Source: Phaeocystidibacter sp965659725 (GTDB taxonomy: Bacteria > Bacteroidota > Bacteroidia > Flavobacteriales > Schleiferiaceae). From it: a stretch of DNA of 64,000 bases. The position numbers and the translations under genes are program-made. Positions 52,999 through 61,474 of this stretch are shown here, one piece after another. Every line of letters starts with the position of its first letter. Positions within the stretch are counted from its first letter, which is position 1. The stretch lies in NCBI GenBank assembly GCA_965659725.1, contig CBFHXG010000009.1:1-64000 (forward strand). The letters run 5' to 3'. Below the pieces are notes generated by a model that worked only from the letters and a program-made list of their open reading frames with translations, did not search any database and was not told the DNA's origin.

Positions 52999-53465
52999 AA
53001 CAAGCCTTGCTCTTGATCTTCAAACCCTTGATCGACGGCATTGGCATCGTTGGTTGCGGCGTTGAACGCTAGGCGATCACATCGCTCGTTCATGGGATGG
53101 TCGTTATGGCCTTTTACCCACTGGAAGCGCACATTTTGCTGACGCAATAGGGGAAGGAGCCGTTTCCAGAGATCCGGATTCTTCACTTTGGTCCATCCTC
53201 TTCTCTGCCAGTTGGTGATCCAGCCCTTGGAAATCGCATCAACTACATACTTCGAGTCGGATACCACTAAAACATCCATTCCGGTCCGCTTCAGGGCTTC
53301 GAGCGCAACGATCACGGCTAGTAACTCCATACGATTGTTGGTGGTTCGGCGGAATCCTTTGGCCAACTCCTTCTTGCGTTGGCCTGAAACGAGCACTATT
53401 CCGTATCCTCCTGGCCCCGGGTTACCTCGAGACGATCCGTCGGTGTAGATCTGTACATCACTCAT
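52995..53465 (-). CDS. rnhA: Ribonuclease HI
   Basis: The 156-residue enzyme has the four acidic catalytic residues: D9 (QIYTDGSSRGNPGPGGYG), E47 (NRMELLAVIVALEAL), D70 (VVSDSKYVVDAI) and the last Asp in ERCDRLAFNAA. It cuts the RNA strand of RNA-DNA hybrids. Its start overlaps the purN stop by 4 bp. Confidence 0.95.
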   Translation of the reverse strand: MSDVQIYTDGSSRGNPGPGGYGIVLVSGQRKKELAKGFRRTTNNRMELLAVIVALEALKRTGMDVLVVSDSKYVVDAISKGWITNWQRRGWTKVKNPDLWKRLLPLLRQQNVRFQWVKGHNDHPMNERCDRLAFNAATNDANAVDQGFEDQEQGLF

Positions 53466-54025
53466 GAAAGCAGCTTTTCGATCGCTTTTGGAAAATGGTC
53501 ATGTTCGAGCTTTTGAACCTTCACTTGAACATCTTCGGGTGAGTCATTTGGAACTATAGCAACTTTCTCCTGAAGGATGGGCTCGCCTTCATCGTAGTTT
53601 TCGGTTACGTAGTGGATGGTGATTCCCGACTCTCTTTCGCCGTTTGCCACTACTGCGCGATGCACATTCATTCCATACATCCCTTTACCTCCGTGTTTGG
53701 GGAGGAGGGCAGGGTGAATATTGATCATCTTCTTTGGAAAGGCCTCAATCCAGGTTTTGGGAATGAGTTTGAGATATCCGGCGAGCACGATAAGGTCGGG
53801 GTTGATCTCTTTGAGAAGATCGAGCACTTTACCGTTGTTGATTGCCTCATTTCCGAAGATCGTGGTGGGGATTCCGAGGCGGTTTCCTCGCTCAATGATG
53901 CCGGCGGAGGACTTATTTGTAAAAAATCCCACAACTTCGACCGATCCTGAATTGGCGAAATAATTTACGATCTGCTCCGCATTAGAACCTGAACCTGAGG
54001 CGAAAATGACTATCTTACGAGACAT
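53462..54025 (-). CDS. purN: Phosphoribosylglycinamide formyltransferase
   Basis: The 187-residue enzyme shows FASGSGSNAEQIVNYF, the folate-site motif INIHPALLPKHGGKGMYGMN and ESGITIHYVTENYDEGEPI, with the catalytic Asn-His-Asp set of PurN. It transfers a formyl group from 10-formyl-tetrahydrofolate to GAR in purine synthesis. It leads a two-gene operon with rnhA. Confidence 0.94.
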   Translation of the reverse strand: MSRKIVIFASGSGSNAEQIVNYFANSGSVEVVGFFTNKSSAGIIERGNRLGIPTTIFGNEAINNGKVLDLLKEINPDLIVLAGYLKLIPKTWIEAFPKKMINIHPALLPKHGGKGMYGMNVHRAVVANGERESGITIHYVTENYDEGEPILQEKVAIVPNDSPEDVQVKVQKLEHDHFPKAIEKLLS

Positions 54026-54048
54026 AACTACAACAATAAATCAGGCCT

Positions 54049-54056
54049 CAAAGATA
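54049..54056 (-). promoter_or_regulatory. Candidate -7 box (TATCTTTG) of purN-rnhA
   Basis: The minus-strand reading TATCTTTG matches TAnnTTTG, 23 nt before the purN ATG. Confidence 0.45.
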
Positions 54057-54074
54057 GCTTTGCCCGTTGGTATA

Positions 54075-54105
54075 TTGGCTCGATAACTATTTTATCCTTT
54101 CTTTG
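54075..54105 (+). promoter_or_regulatory. Promoter of the acpP-fabF-rnc operon
   Basis: TTG (54075-54077), 20 nt spacer and TTTCTTTG (54098-54105; 7 of 8 matches to TAnnTTTG) fit the two-part Bacteroidota promoter. It lies 31 nt before the acpP ATG. Confidence 0.5.
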
Positions 54106-54136
54106 CAGGCTGAATAAATCCTAAACTCTCACAACC

Positions 54137-54373
54137 ATGTCAGACATTGCAGCAAGAGTGAAAGCAATCATCGTAGACAAGTTGGGCGTCGACGAGAACG
54201 AAGTGACAACTGAAGCGTCATTTACCAACGACCTCGGTGCCGACTCACTCGATACCGTGGAATTGATTATGGAATTCGAAAAAGAATTCGATATCCAAAT
54301 TCCAGATGATCAGGCCGAAAACATTGCCACGGTAGGCCAGGCTGTCGCTTACATCGAAGAAGCTAAATCGTAA
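54137..54373 (+). CDS. acpP: Acyl carrier protein
   Basis: The 78-residue acidic protein carries the phosphopantetheine site GADSLDTVELIMEFE with Ser37. It shuttles acyl chains in fatty-acid synthesis. It is followed after 13 bp by fabF, the standard arrangement. Confidence 0.97.
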   Translation: MSDIAARVKAIIVDKLGVDENEVTTEASFTNDLGADSLDTVELIMEFEKEFDIQIPDDQAENIATVGQAVAYIEEAKS

Positions 54374-54386
54374 AACTTCTCATCAC

Positions 54387-55640
54387 ATGGAACTGAAACG
54401 AGTTGTCGTTACAGGGATCGGTGCGTTAACACCGATCGGTAATACCGCTAGTGAATTTTGGAAGAATCTTGTGGCTGGAACGCCTGGTGCGGCTCCCATC
54501 ACATTGTTCGATGCCGAAAAGTTCAAGACTCGTTTCGCCTGTGAAGTCAAGAATTTCGATGAACGAGATTACATCGACCGCAAGGAAGCGCGGAAGATGG
54601 ATCGATTTTCTCATTTTGGGCTGGTAGTCGCCGACGAGGCGATTGCCGATGCCCGACTTGAGGAAAGTGATGTAGACAAAGACCGTGTGGGTGTGATATG
54701 GGGATCGGGAATTGGAGGTTTAGACACCTTCCTGACCGAGTCCATCAATTACGCCCAGGGCGATGGTACACCGCGATTCAATCCGTTCTTCATTCCAAAA
54801 ATGATCGCCGATATCACAGGTGGACATATTTCGATGAAGTACAATTACCGCGGACCGAATTTCACCACCGTTTCAGCATGTGCTTCAGCAACCAACGCGT
54901 TGATCGACGCCTACACATACATTCGTCTAGGAAAGGCGGATGTAATTGTAGCTGGTGGCTCTGAAGCAGCCGTTACAAAAGCGGGTATTGGTGGATTCAA
55001 TGCCATGCACGCCCTCTCCACTCGCAACGACGACCCTGCTACTGCGTCCCGTCCTTTCGACAAGGACCGCGATGGGTTCGTAATGGGCGAAGGTGGAGCG
55101 GCGATCATCCTTGAAGAGTACGAACACGCTGTGAAGCGCGGTGCAACCATCTATGCAGAGTTTGCCGGTGGCGGACTTTCTGCTGATGCACACCATCTCA
55201 CCGCCCCTCATCCTGAAGGTCTTGGTGCCATTAACGTAATGCGCAACGCCCTTGATGATGCGGGAATGAAGGCCGATGAACTCGATTATATCAACGTTCA
55301 CGGAACCTCTACTCCTCTTGGCGACATCGCTGAAACTAAGGCCATCAAAGAGGTCTTCGGTGCTCATGCCTACAACCTGAACATCAGTTCTACCAAGTCT
55401 ATGACCGGTCACCTACTGGGTGCCGCAGGAGCCGTTGAAGCCATTGCTTCGATACTATCCGTTCGCGATGGTGTAGTGCCTCCTACGATCAATCACTTTA
55501 CAGATGATCCGGAACTAGATAATAAGTTGAACTTCACTTTTGGAAAGGCTCAGAAGAAAGAAGTTCGCGCCGCATTGAGCAACACGTTTGGTTTTGGGGG
55601 ACACAACGCATCCGTTATCTTCAAGAAAGCAGAAGGCTAG
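54387..55640 (+). CDS. fabF: 3-oxoacyl-[ACP] synthase II
   Basis: The 417-residue enzyme has the Cys-His-His triad: active Cys in TTVSACASATNALIDAYTY near 163, His in INVHGTSTPLGDIAET near 303 and His in STKSMTGHLLGAAGA near 340, plus the C-terminal loop SNTFGFGGHNAS. It elongates acyl-ACP in the cytoplasm. The rnc frame overlaps or closely follows its 3' end. Confidence 0.97.
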   Translation: MELKRVVVTGIGALTPIGNTASEFWKNLVAGTPGAAPITLFDAEKFKTRFACEVKNFDERDYIDRKEARKMDRFSHFGLVVADEAIADARLEESDVDKDRVGVIWGSGIGGLDTFLTESINYAQGDGTPRFNPFFIPKMIADITGGHISMKYNYRGPNFTTVSACASATNALIDAYTYIRLGKADVIVAGGSEAAVTKAGIGGFNAMHALSTRNDDPATASRPFDKDRDGFVMGEGGAAIILEEYEHAVKRGATIYAEFAGGGLSADAHHLTAPHPEGLGAINVMRNALDDAGMKADELDYINVHGTSTPLGDIAETKAIKEVFGAHAYNLNISSTKSMTGHLLGAAGAVEAIASILSVRDGVVPPTINHFTDDPELDNKLNFTFGKAQKKEVRAALSNTFGFGGHNASVIFKKAEG

Positions 55641-56394
55641 GCCTCAGTCTAACGGTATTTGGAGGCGCATTAAGCGGCTAACCTCTCGCAAACATCGCCA
55701 CAAGAAAGGCGAGTTCTATCATCGCATTGCACAACTTATTGGGATCGAACCAAGAGATTTAGCTCTATACGAACTTGCCGTTCGTCATAGCTCTGCCTCC
55801 AAACGTTCTACATCTTCTGAATGGTCGAACAACGAACGCCTTGAATTCCTTGGCGATGCCATACTTGGCGCTGTTGTGGCGAAAGAGCTCTATCATCAGT
55901 ACCCCGACAAGAACGAAGGGTTTCTCACCAGTATGAGAGCCAAGATGGTGTCGCGGAAAAACTTGAACAAGCTCGCATCCGAACTCGATCTATCTCCACT
56001 CGTTGTGAGCAAGCTCGACAGTAAAAAGCCGGCTCGATCACTGTTGGGAGACGTACTTGAAGCCCTGATCGGTGCGATCTATCTCGATCACGGTCTCCAC
56101 GCCGCCGAACGATTCATACGATCTAAGATCATCATGGATCACAACGCATTCGAAGAACTGGAGAATCAAGTGGTAAGTTTCAAAAGCACCTTCATCGAAT
56201 ACGTTCAAGGAGAAAGACTTAACCACTTCTTTAAATTGGAAGACAGGTGGGGTAAGAACCATAGCCTTACCTTTAAGGTGGGATTGTATCTCGACGATAA
56301 GAGAATAGCCGAAGGGATAGGGACAAGTAAGAAAAGAGCCGAAGAAAAAGCTGCAGAACAAGCCTGTAACGAATTGGGAGTAATCAAAGAATGA
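55588..56394 (+). CDS. rnc: Ribonuclease III
   Basis: The enzyme has the RNase III signature NNERLEFLGDAILGAVVAKE with catalytic Glu/Asp, the second acidic site LGDVLEALIGAIYLDHG and a C-terminal double-stranded RNA-binding domain (IAEGIGTSKKRAEEKAAEQA). The only ATG (55588) lies 53 bp inside fabF and gives 268 residues. Typical family members would start near IWRRIKRLTS, where the codon at 55657 is ATT. The true start is uncertain. RNase III processes rRNA and structured mRNA. The gene overlaps the next one by 4 bp. Confidence 0.9.
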   Translation: MVLGDTTHPLSSRKQKARPQSNGIWRRIKRLTSRKHRHKKGEFYHRIAQLIGIEPRDLALYELAVRHSSASKRSTSSEWSNNERLEFLGDAILGAVVAKELYHQYPDKNEGFLTSMRAKMVSRKNLNKLASELDLSPLVVSKLDSKKPARSLLGDVLEALIGAIYLDHGLHAAERFIRSKIIMDHNAFEELENQVVSFKSTFIEYVQGERLNHFFKLEDRWGKNHSLTFKVGLYLDDKRIAEGIGTSKKRAEEKAAEQACNELGVIKE

Positions 56395-56888
56395 AATCAC
56401 AAAAGGTCTTCACACTGAACGATGACGACTATGAAAGAAGCGACCTGATCTCGCATTGGGTGATTTCCTCTTCCCTACCCGACCACAAGCTAGTTTACCG
56501 CATCAATACTGCACTTTCTATCAACCTCCATAGGACCAAAGAAGATCATATCACCATCCTAAAAGGAGTGCGATTCTCTCACCCATCCTTCGTTTGGGAA
56601 GATCTCCGCGAAGAATTGAGCTGGTCTCTGATCACCAACAGAGGAAAATCATCAACAAAGGAGAATAGCTTGTTTGACGATTTTACCCAAAGCACAATAC
56701 TGCCAGCATCTGAAAAGGTGGACTATATACTTACCTTGTATGGCGACCCTCTTCAGTGTCCTATAAAAGACGTAACAAGCGCCTTAAAGAACGTTTCAGG
56801 CGTCCTGAGGGTTGGCGCACACGAATTGAGTAAAACGGCGCGAGAAGCGCTTGAAATTGAAATAGAAAACTATCATTCGAATGAATAA
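56391..56888 (+). CDS. IPExxxVDY family protein
   Basis: The 165-residue protein contains ILPASEKVDYILTLYGDP (about 102-119), a variant of the IPExxxVDY motif that names a Bacteroidota family of unknown function. It lies between rnc and pyk, overlapping both (4 and 8 bp), which is its common position. Confidence 0.8.
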   Translation: MKSQKVFTLNDDDYERSDLISHWVISSSLPDHKLVYRINTALSINLHRTKEDHITILKGVRFSHPSFVWEDLREELSWSLITNRGKSSTKENSLFDDFTQSTILPASEKVDYILTLYGDPLQCPIKDVTSALKNVSGVLRVGAHELSKTAREALEIEIENYHSNE

Positions 56889-58296
56889 AGCAAAGATCGT
56901 TGCAACACTTGGCCCAGCATCCGCAAAAAAGGATGTTATGGTGGCCATGATCCAAGCAGGTGTAAACGTGTTCAGGATCAATTTCTCCCACGGAGATCAT
57001 GAGACGCATCGCAAAACGATTCGCTTGATCCAAGAGATCAATGAAGAGTATGACTACAATGTAGCCACTCTAGCCGACTTACAAGGACCCAAACTACGCG
57101 TTGGTGATGTAGAAGAAGGAGCCATTGTCAATGTAGGCGACGAGGTGATCTTCACTACCAATGAAACCAAAGGAACCGCCAAGAAGGTGTACATGACCTA
57201 CGAGCGCTTCCCTCAGGATGTGCAGGTAGGTGAACGGATCCTTCTAGACGATGGCAAGCTAGCCATGACCGTTAAGTCCACCAACGGGACAGACGAGGTA
57301 GTGGCCGAAGTTGTACAAGGCGGGCCTTTGAAAAGCAAGAAAGGAGTAAACCTTCCCAACACCAAGATCTCGCTTCCGTGCCTCACGGAGAAAGATCTTG
57401 AAGACCTACAAGTAGCCTTGGAAGAAGGGGTGGAATGGATAGGCTTGAGCTTCGTTCGCAATGCGGAAGACGTTATCGAGCTGAAGCGCTTAATCCAAAA
57501 GTCGAAGAAAACAGCCTTTGTGATCTCGAAGATCGAAAAGCCTGAGGCTGTGATGGATATCGACCGCATCATGGAGGAAACAGATGGTGTGATGGTGGCT
57601 CGTGGCGACCTCGGAGTTGAAGTTCCGATGCAAAGTGTTCCATTGATCCAAAAGATGATCGTTGAAAAAGCCTTGGTGAATAGTAAGCCCGTTATCATCG
57701 CTACCCAAATGATGGAAAGCATGATCGATAACATGAGCCCTACCCGCGCCGAAGTAAACGACGTAGCCAACTCGGTACTTGACGGAGCCGATGCCGTTAT
57801 GTTAAGTGGTGAAACCTCTGTGGGTAAGCATCCAGTGGCCGTTGTGGAAGCCATGAGTCGAATTATTCACCATATCGAAGAAACGGCTGAGATCAAAGCT
57901 CCGGCCCACCCGCCTGTGGATCGAAACGAGAGGTACATCACAGACAGCATCTGTTACCATGCCTCTAACTTGGCGGATAGCGTGAGCGCATCGGCTATCA
58001 TGACCATGACATTCAGTGGTTATACCGGCTTTAAAATCAGCTCACACAGACCTAAAGCAAATGTTTTTGTATTCACTGCTAACAGGTCTATCCTCAACAC
58101 GTTAAGTTTGATATGGGGTGTTCAAGGATTCTTCTATGACAAGATGGAATCCACAGATAACACCTTTCACGAGGTAAAAGAGATCATTCGAAGTAAAAAA
58201 TTGATGAAAAAAGGCGAATTGATGGTGAAGATTGCCTCCATGCCGATCCAAGAAAGAGGTACGACCAACATGTTGAAACTCGCAGAAATGGATTAA
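56881..58296 (+). CDS. pyk: Pyruvate kinase
   Basis: The 471-residue enzyme begins KAKIVATLGPASAKKDVM and has the substrate motif FRINFSHGDHETH, the ion-binding region VISKIEKPEAVMDIDRIMEE, MVARGDLGVEVPM, and DAVMLSGETSVGKHP. The C-terminal allosteric domain is present. It makes pyruvate and ATP from phosphoenolpyruvate. It overlaps the IPExxxVDY gene by 8 bp and is followed 3 bp later by a PCD-like gene. Confidence 0.97.
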   Translation: MNKAKIVATLGPASAKKDVMVAMIQAGVNVFRINFSHGDHETHRKTIRLIQEINEEYDYNVATLADLQGPKLRVGDVEEGAIVNVGDEVIFTTNETKGTAKKVYMTYERFPQDVQVGERILLDDGKLAMTVKSTNGTDEVVAEVVQGGPLKSKKGVNLPNTKISLPCLTEKDLEDLQVALEEGVEWIGLSFVRNAEDVIELKRLIQKSKKTAFVISKIEKPEAVMDIDRIMEETDGVMVARGDLGVEVPMQSVPLIQKMIVEKALVNSKPVIIATQMMESMIDNMSPTRAEVNDVANSVLDGADAVMLSGETSVGKHPVAVVEAMSRIIHHIEETAEIKAPAHPPVDRNERYITDSICYHASNLADSVSASAIMTMTFSGYTGFKISSHRPKANVFVFTANRSILNTLSLIWGVQGFFYDKMESTDNTFHEVKEIIRSKKLMKKGELMVKIASMPIQERGTTNMLKLAEMD

Positions 58297-58299
58297 TGT

Positions 58300-58539
58300 A
58301 TGAGTAAGGTAACTTTTAGAGAGAAAGATGGTGCACTTAAAGCATTAGTTGAATTTGAAACCTTTTTAGAGGGGATCGATTTCGTGCACAAGGTTGCCAC
58401 TCTTGCAGAGGAGCACCAACATCATCCAGACATCGATATTCGATACACAAAGATCACCTTGACGCTTACCACTCACGACGCTGGTGGAGTGGTAACGGAA
58501 AAGGATAGACAGATGGCCAAGGCCATTGAAGCGATCTAA
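58300..58539 (+). CDS. Pterin-4a-carbinolamine dehydratase-like protein
   Basis: The 79-residue protein has the PCD signature EEHQHHPDIDIRYTKITLTL, then TTHDAGGVVTEKD. The family dehydrates 4a-hydroxy-tetrahydrobiopterin; some bacterial members act only as moonlighting proteins. It is slightly short at the N-terminus. It is the last gene of the acpP-to-pyk run. Confidence 0.85.
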   Translation: MSKVTFREKDGALKALVEFETFLEGIDFVHKVATLAEEHQHHPDIDIRYTKITLTLTTHDAGGVVTEKDRQMAKAIEAI

Positions 58540-58661
58540 CCGATTTCTACTGAGTGTAGTTTTCCAGTATTCCTAGAATATTGTTTTTCAAAAACTTGCA
58601 TCGAAAACTTGATCAGGCAATTTCTGCTGAGTTTGGTTTTCACATACTTCACAAAAACAAA

Positions 58662-58690
58662 AAAGGGCGCCAAATCGGCGCCCTTTCTTT
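58662..58690. terminator. Bidirectional terminator between PCD-like gene and pheS
   Basis: The stem AAAGGGCGCC / GGCGCCCTTT closes around AAATC, with A-rich left and T-rich right flanks, between two convergent genes. Confidence 0.88.
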
Positions 58691-58706
58691 ATGGTTTTTT
58701 AGAACC

Positions 58707-59726
58707 TCAGACCACTCCCTTGAACTGGTTCAAGAAGCGAAGGTCGTTCTCAAAAAGCATTCGAATATCTGGAATATTGAAGCGCTGCATGGTGATCCTT
58801 TCGATGCCCATCCCAAACGCATATCCGCTATACTCTTTCGGATCGATGTTCGATGATTCCAATACGGCCGGATCCACCATTCCGCATCCCATCACTTCCA
58901 ACCAACCTGTTCCTTTGGTCATTCGATAATCTGCTTCGGTTTCCAGTCCCCACCAAATATCCATTTCAGCACTTGGTTCGGTAAACGGGAAGTACGACGG
59001 TCTCAAGCGGATCTTCGTGTCAGCACCGAAGAACTCCCTTGCAAAATAGAGCAAGGTTTGTTTCATGTCTGCGAAAGAGACGTTCTTATCGATGTAAAGC
59101 CCCTCGATCTGATGGAAGATACAATGTGAACGTGCGGATATCGCCTCGTTACGGAACACTCTGCCAGGCGCAATGATGCGGATAGGGGGTTGTGATTTCT
59201 CCATTTCGCGCACTTGGACTGAAGACGTGTGTGTTCTCAATGCCCAATCCGGATCTGTGTGTACAAAGAAGGTATCCTGCATATCCCTTGCTGGGTGTTC
59301 CTCCGGGAAGTTGAGAGCAGAGAAGTTATGCCAATCATCCTCTATTTCAGGGCCTTCGCTAACGCTAAAGCCGATTCTTTTGAAGATGTCTACGATTTCG
59401 TTTCGCACAGAAGTGATCGGATGCACTGAACCGAGATCCAGCCCCTCACCAGGACGAGTGAGGTCGTTTTCATTGTGAAGAGGTTTTTGCTCTTCTAATT
59501 CAGCCTTGAATCGCAATACAGTTTGCTCTGCAGCGTTCTTAAGCTGGTTTACAGCTCTACCGTATTCCTTCTTTTCCTCGTTCGGAACAGACTTAAATGC
59601 GGCAAACAGGTCGGTAAGCACACCTTTTTTGCCCAAATATCTCAGGCGAAATGCCTCTAGATCTTCGGCGTTCGTTGGCTGAAAGGCCTCGACGGCTTCA
59701 AGATGTTTAGCGATGTCTTGATTCAT
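58707..59726 (-). CDS. pheS: Phenylalanyl-tRNA synthetase alpha subunit
   Basis: The 339-residue protein has the N-terminal coiled coil and FRLRYLGKKGVLTDLFAAF, class II motif 2 around SARSHCIFHQIEGLYID, and RPSYFPFTEPSAEMDIWW, VMGCGMVDPAVL and motif 3 GYAFGMGIERITM. It is the catalytic subunit that charges tRNA-Phe. The beta subunit (pheT) is not adjacent. Confidence 0.96.
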   Translation of the reverse strand: MNQDIAKHLEAVEAFQPTNAEDLEAFRLRYLGKKGVLTDLFAAFKSVPNEEKKEYGRAVNQLKNAAEQTVLRFKAELEEQKPLHNENDLTRPGEGLDLGSVHPITSVRNEIVDIFKRIGFSVSEGPEIEDDWHNFSALNFPEEHPARDMQDTFFVHTDPDWALRTHTSSVQVREMEKSQPPIRIIAPGRVFRNEAISARSHCIFHQIEGLYIDKNVSFADMKQTLLYFAREFFGADTKIRLRPSYFPFTEPSAEMDIWWGLETEADYRMTKGTGWLEVMGCGMVDPAVLESSNIDPKEYSGYAFGMGIERITMQRFNIPDIRMLFENDLRFLNQFKGVV

Positions 59727-59728
59727 GA

Positions 59729-59758
59729 TTGCGGTATAGAGCGTGCTTGTTATATTTG
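59729..59758 (+). promoter_or_regulatory. Promoter of the tandem lipoprotein genes
   Basis: TTG (59729-59731), 19 nt spacer and TATATTTG (59751-59758) match the full Bacteroidota consensus TTG-N19-TAnnTTTG. It lies 40 nt before the first lipoprotein ATG and directly adjoins the divergent pheS start. Confidence 0.65.
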
Positions 59759-59798
59759 TGCTGCGTCCGAAGGCGCAATATTACTGAATTTCACGCTG

Positions 59799-60164
59799 AT
59801 GAAAAATCTTCTACTCACACTCTTCGCTGTATCTGCAGTGTTCTTGGCCGGTTGTAATCGCGCCACAGAAGACCCAGAAGGCGAGGCGAAAGTATACGTT
59901 GTTGACCAGCAAGGTCGGCCTATACAGAACGCTCTTGTTGCATTTACCTCTCCGGTAAATGTTCCCAACGGTCTCGAAGTGTATAAACTAACAAACATTG
60001 ATGGTAGTGCTTTTGTAAAATGGGACTACAATATCTACGTCGATGTACGAGTTACAAAGGGCGGATACAGCGGCTGCACGGCGATCAACCTAGTTCCTGG
60101 AGAGACCCGAGAAAAAGAGCTTATCTTGTACCCGTTCGGCGAAACTGGAAACGGTTGCCCATAA
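59799..60164 (+). CDS. Small lipoprotein with carboxypeptidase-regulatory-like fold
   Basis: From the ATG at 59799 the protein has 121 residues with lipobox FLAGC near residue 17. The mature part (KVYVVDQQGRPIQNALVAF, LTNIDGSAFVKWDYNIYVDV) has the beta-sandwich rhythm of carboxypeptidase D regulatory-like domains, often found in Bacteroidota surface proteins. The start at 59703 would include the promoter and is rejected. A related lipoprotein follows 10 bp later. Confidence 0.75.
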   Translation: MKNLLLTLFAVSAVFLAGCNRATEDPEGEAKVYVVDQQGRPIQNALVAFTSPVNVPNGLEVYKLTNIDGSAFVKWDYNIYVDVRVTKGGYSGCTAINLVPGETREKELILYPFGETGNGCP

Positions 60165-60174
60165 TTTTTAGAGC

Positions 60175-60549
60175 ATGCGCAAGTTCACACTGCTACTTAC
60201 GGCCATCATTGGTTTGACCCTCACTTCTGGATGTGCGAAAGACGATCCAACCTTCCCATTCCGTGTCACCGTTAAAGGTGAAAACGGTTTACGTGTGCAA
60301 AATGCGCGCGTGAGAGCCTATGTTCCGCTACCGAATACCGACATCGAATACGAGGGTATTACCGGTGTTGACGGTAATGTAGAGTTCGAACATATTGGTG
60401 GGGAGATCGTCGTTCAAATACAAGCCTTCAAGGGGGATGACCCTCCGGTTGCCCTTGGTTGTGGCTTCCTGAAGCTCGAGCCCGATCAAAAGGTTTACAC
60501 TACGATCGTGGTTGAAGAATACGACCCGAATGATCCGGGTTGCCAATAG
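60175..60549 (+). CDS. Small lipoprotein, paralogue of the preceding gene
   Basis: The 124-residue protein has a lipoprotein signal with lipobox LTSGC near residue 21. The mature domain (FRVTVKGENGLRVQNARVRA, EGITGVDGNVEFEHIGGEIV) matches the fold and spacing of the upstream lipoprotein: both have a QNA segment, an N/VDG turn and C-terminal Cys residues. They look like an old tandem duplication. The function is unknown. Confidence 0.75.
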   Translation: MRKFTLLLTAIIGLTLTSGCAKDDPTFPFRVTVKGENGLRVQNARVRAYVPLPNTDIEYEGITGVDGNVEFEHIGGEIVVQIQAFKGDDPPVALGCGFLKLEPDQKVYTTIVVEEYDPNDPGCQ

Positions 60550-60550
60550 A

Positions 60551-60898
60551 TCACTTCAAGAGTCCAGACTCTTCAAAGTATTGAATAATAGCCTCCTTCA
60601 TTAATCGGGTTTGATGGCCCGCCTTCAAATGAGGGAGGTTTTCTATTTTGCGATAGTGCGGCCAGCCCTCTTCGTCGTACGACTCGAATTCATAGTAGCC
60701 ATATGGCTCGAGCAAGCGACAAATTGCGATGTGCATGACGTTTAATTTCTCGTCTTTTTTAAACTTGCGGTATCCCTGGCCTAACTCTTGAACACCTATC
60801 AAAAAGATGATCCCGTCGAGGTCCAATTCGTCACCCGGAGCAAATAACTCCGACACCAATGAGACGGTCTGGCCCCATTTCTCCTGCATTACATCCAT
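60551..60898 (-). CDS. Conserved protein of unknown function
   Basis: From the ATG at 60898 the protein has 115 residues (106 from the ATG at 60889). It is soluble, with LDGIIFLIGVQELGQGYRKF, NVMHIAICRLLEPYGYYEFE and HLKAGHQTRLMKEAIIQYFE. I recall similar short proteins in other Bacteroidota but no function. A promoter box at 60925-60932 overlaps the furthest upstream ATG (60925), which supports the shorter start. Its stop is 2 bp from the convergent lipoprotein stop. Confidence 0.7.
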   Translation of the reverse strand: MDVMQEKWGQTVSLVSELFAPGDELDLDGIIFLIGVQELGQGYRKFKKDEKLNVMHIAICRLLEPYGYYEFESYDEEGWPHYRKIENLPHLKAGHQTRLMKEAIIQYFEESGLLK

Positions 60899-60924
60899 TT
60901 TAAGCGACTTTCTGAATTCAGTCA

Positions 60925-60932
60925 CAAAACTA
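60925..60932 (-). promoter_or_regulatory. Candidate -7 box (TAGTTTTG)
   Basis: The minus-strand reading TAGTTTTG matches TAnnTTTG. It lies upstream of the 60898 start and touches the cvpA start codon on the other strand. Confidence 0.45.
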
Positions 60933-61474
60933 TGAACACTACCGATATAGTTCTCTTAATTCCCGTTCTATTTGGTTTTATCCGTGGATTATGGTCGGGG
61001 TTGATACAAGAAGTGGCCGGTATCATCGGAATTGTTGTTGGATTGATCCTCGGATACATGTTCAATGAGGATGTTGTGATCATGCTTCAAGAGGAATTTG
61101 ACATGAGCAATGAATCGGCTAACATCACGGCGTTCGCCTTACTTTTCATTGGGGGGTTCCTCATCGTGCTTGTGATAGCGAAGATCCTGACGAAAGGAAC
61201 TTCTGCAGCGGGGTTGGGCATGCTGAATCGCATCCTTGGTGGACTCTTTGCGGCGTTGAAATACGCAGTTTTCACAAGTGTCCTGCTCACCTTCTTTGAT
61301 CGGATCAACGATTCTGTGTTGATCATTGAAAAGGAAAAACTCGCCGAAAGCATTGTTTATAAGGCTTATGGCGAGTTTAGTGATCTTCTTTGGGATTATG
61401 TACCCGAAGAAAAGGGAGGTTTCGACCTAGACTCTAGTATTGAATCAATCCAAGATCGCCTGGATTCCAGGTAG
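60932..61474 (+). CDS. CvpA-family membrane protein
   Basis: The 180-residue protein has four membrane helices in the CvpA pattern: TDIVLLIPVLFGFIRGLWSG, VAGIIGIVVGLILGYMF, ITAFALLFIGGFLIVLVIAK and LGMLNRILGGLFAALKYAVF. CvpA proteins influence colicin V production and envelope homeostasis. The last 30 bases overlap the convergent pgk gene. Confidence 0.88.
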   Translation: MNTTDIVLLIPVLFGFIRGLWSGLIQEVAGIIGIVVGLILGYMFNEDVVIMLQEEFDMSNESANITAFALLFIGGFLIVLVIAKILTKGTSAAGLGMLNRILGGLFAALKYAVFTSVLLTFFDRINDSVLIIEKEKLAESIVYKAYGEFSDLLWDYVPEEKGGFDLDSSIESIQDRLDSR

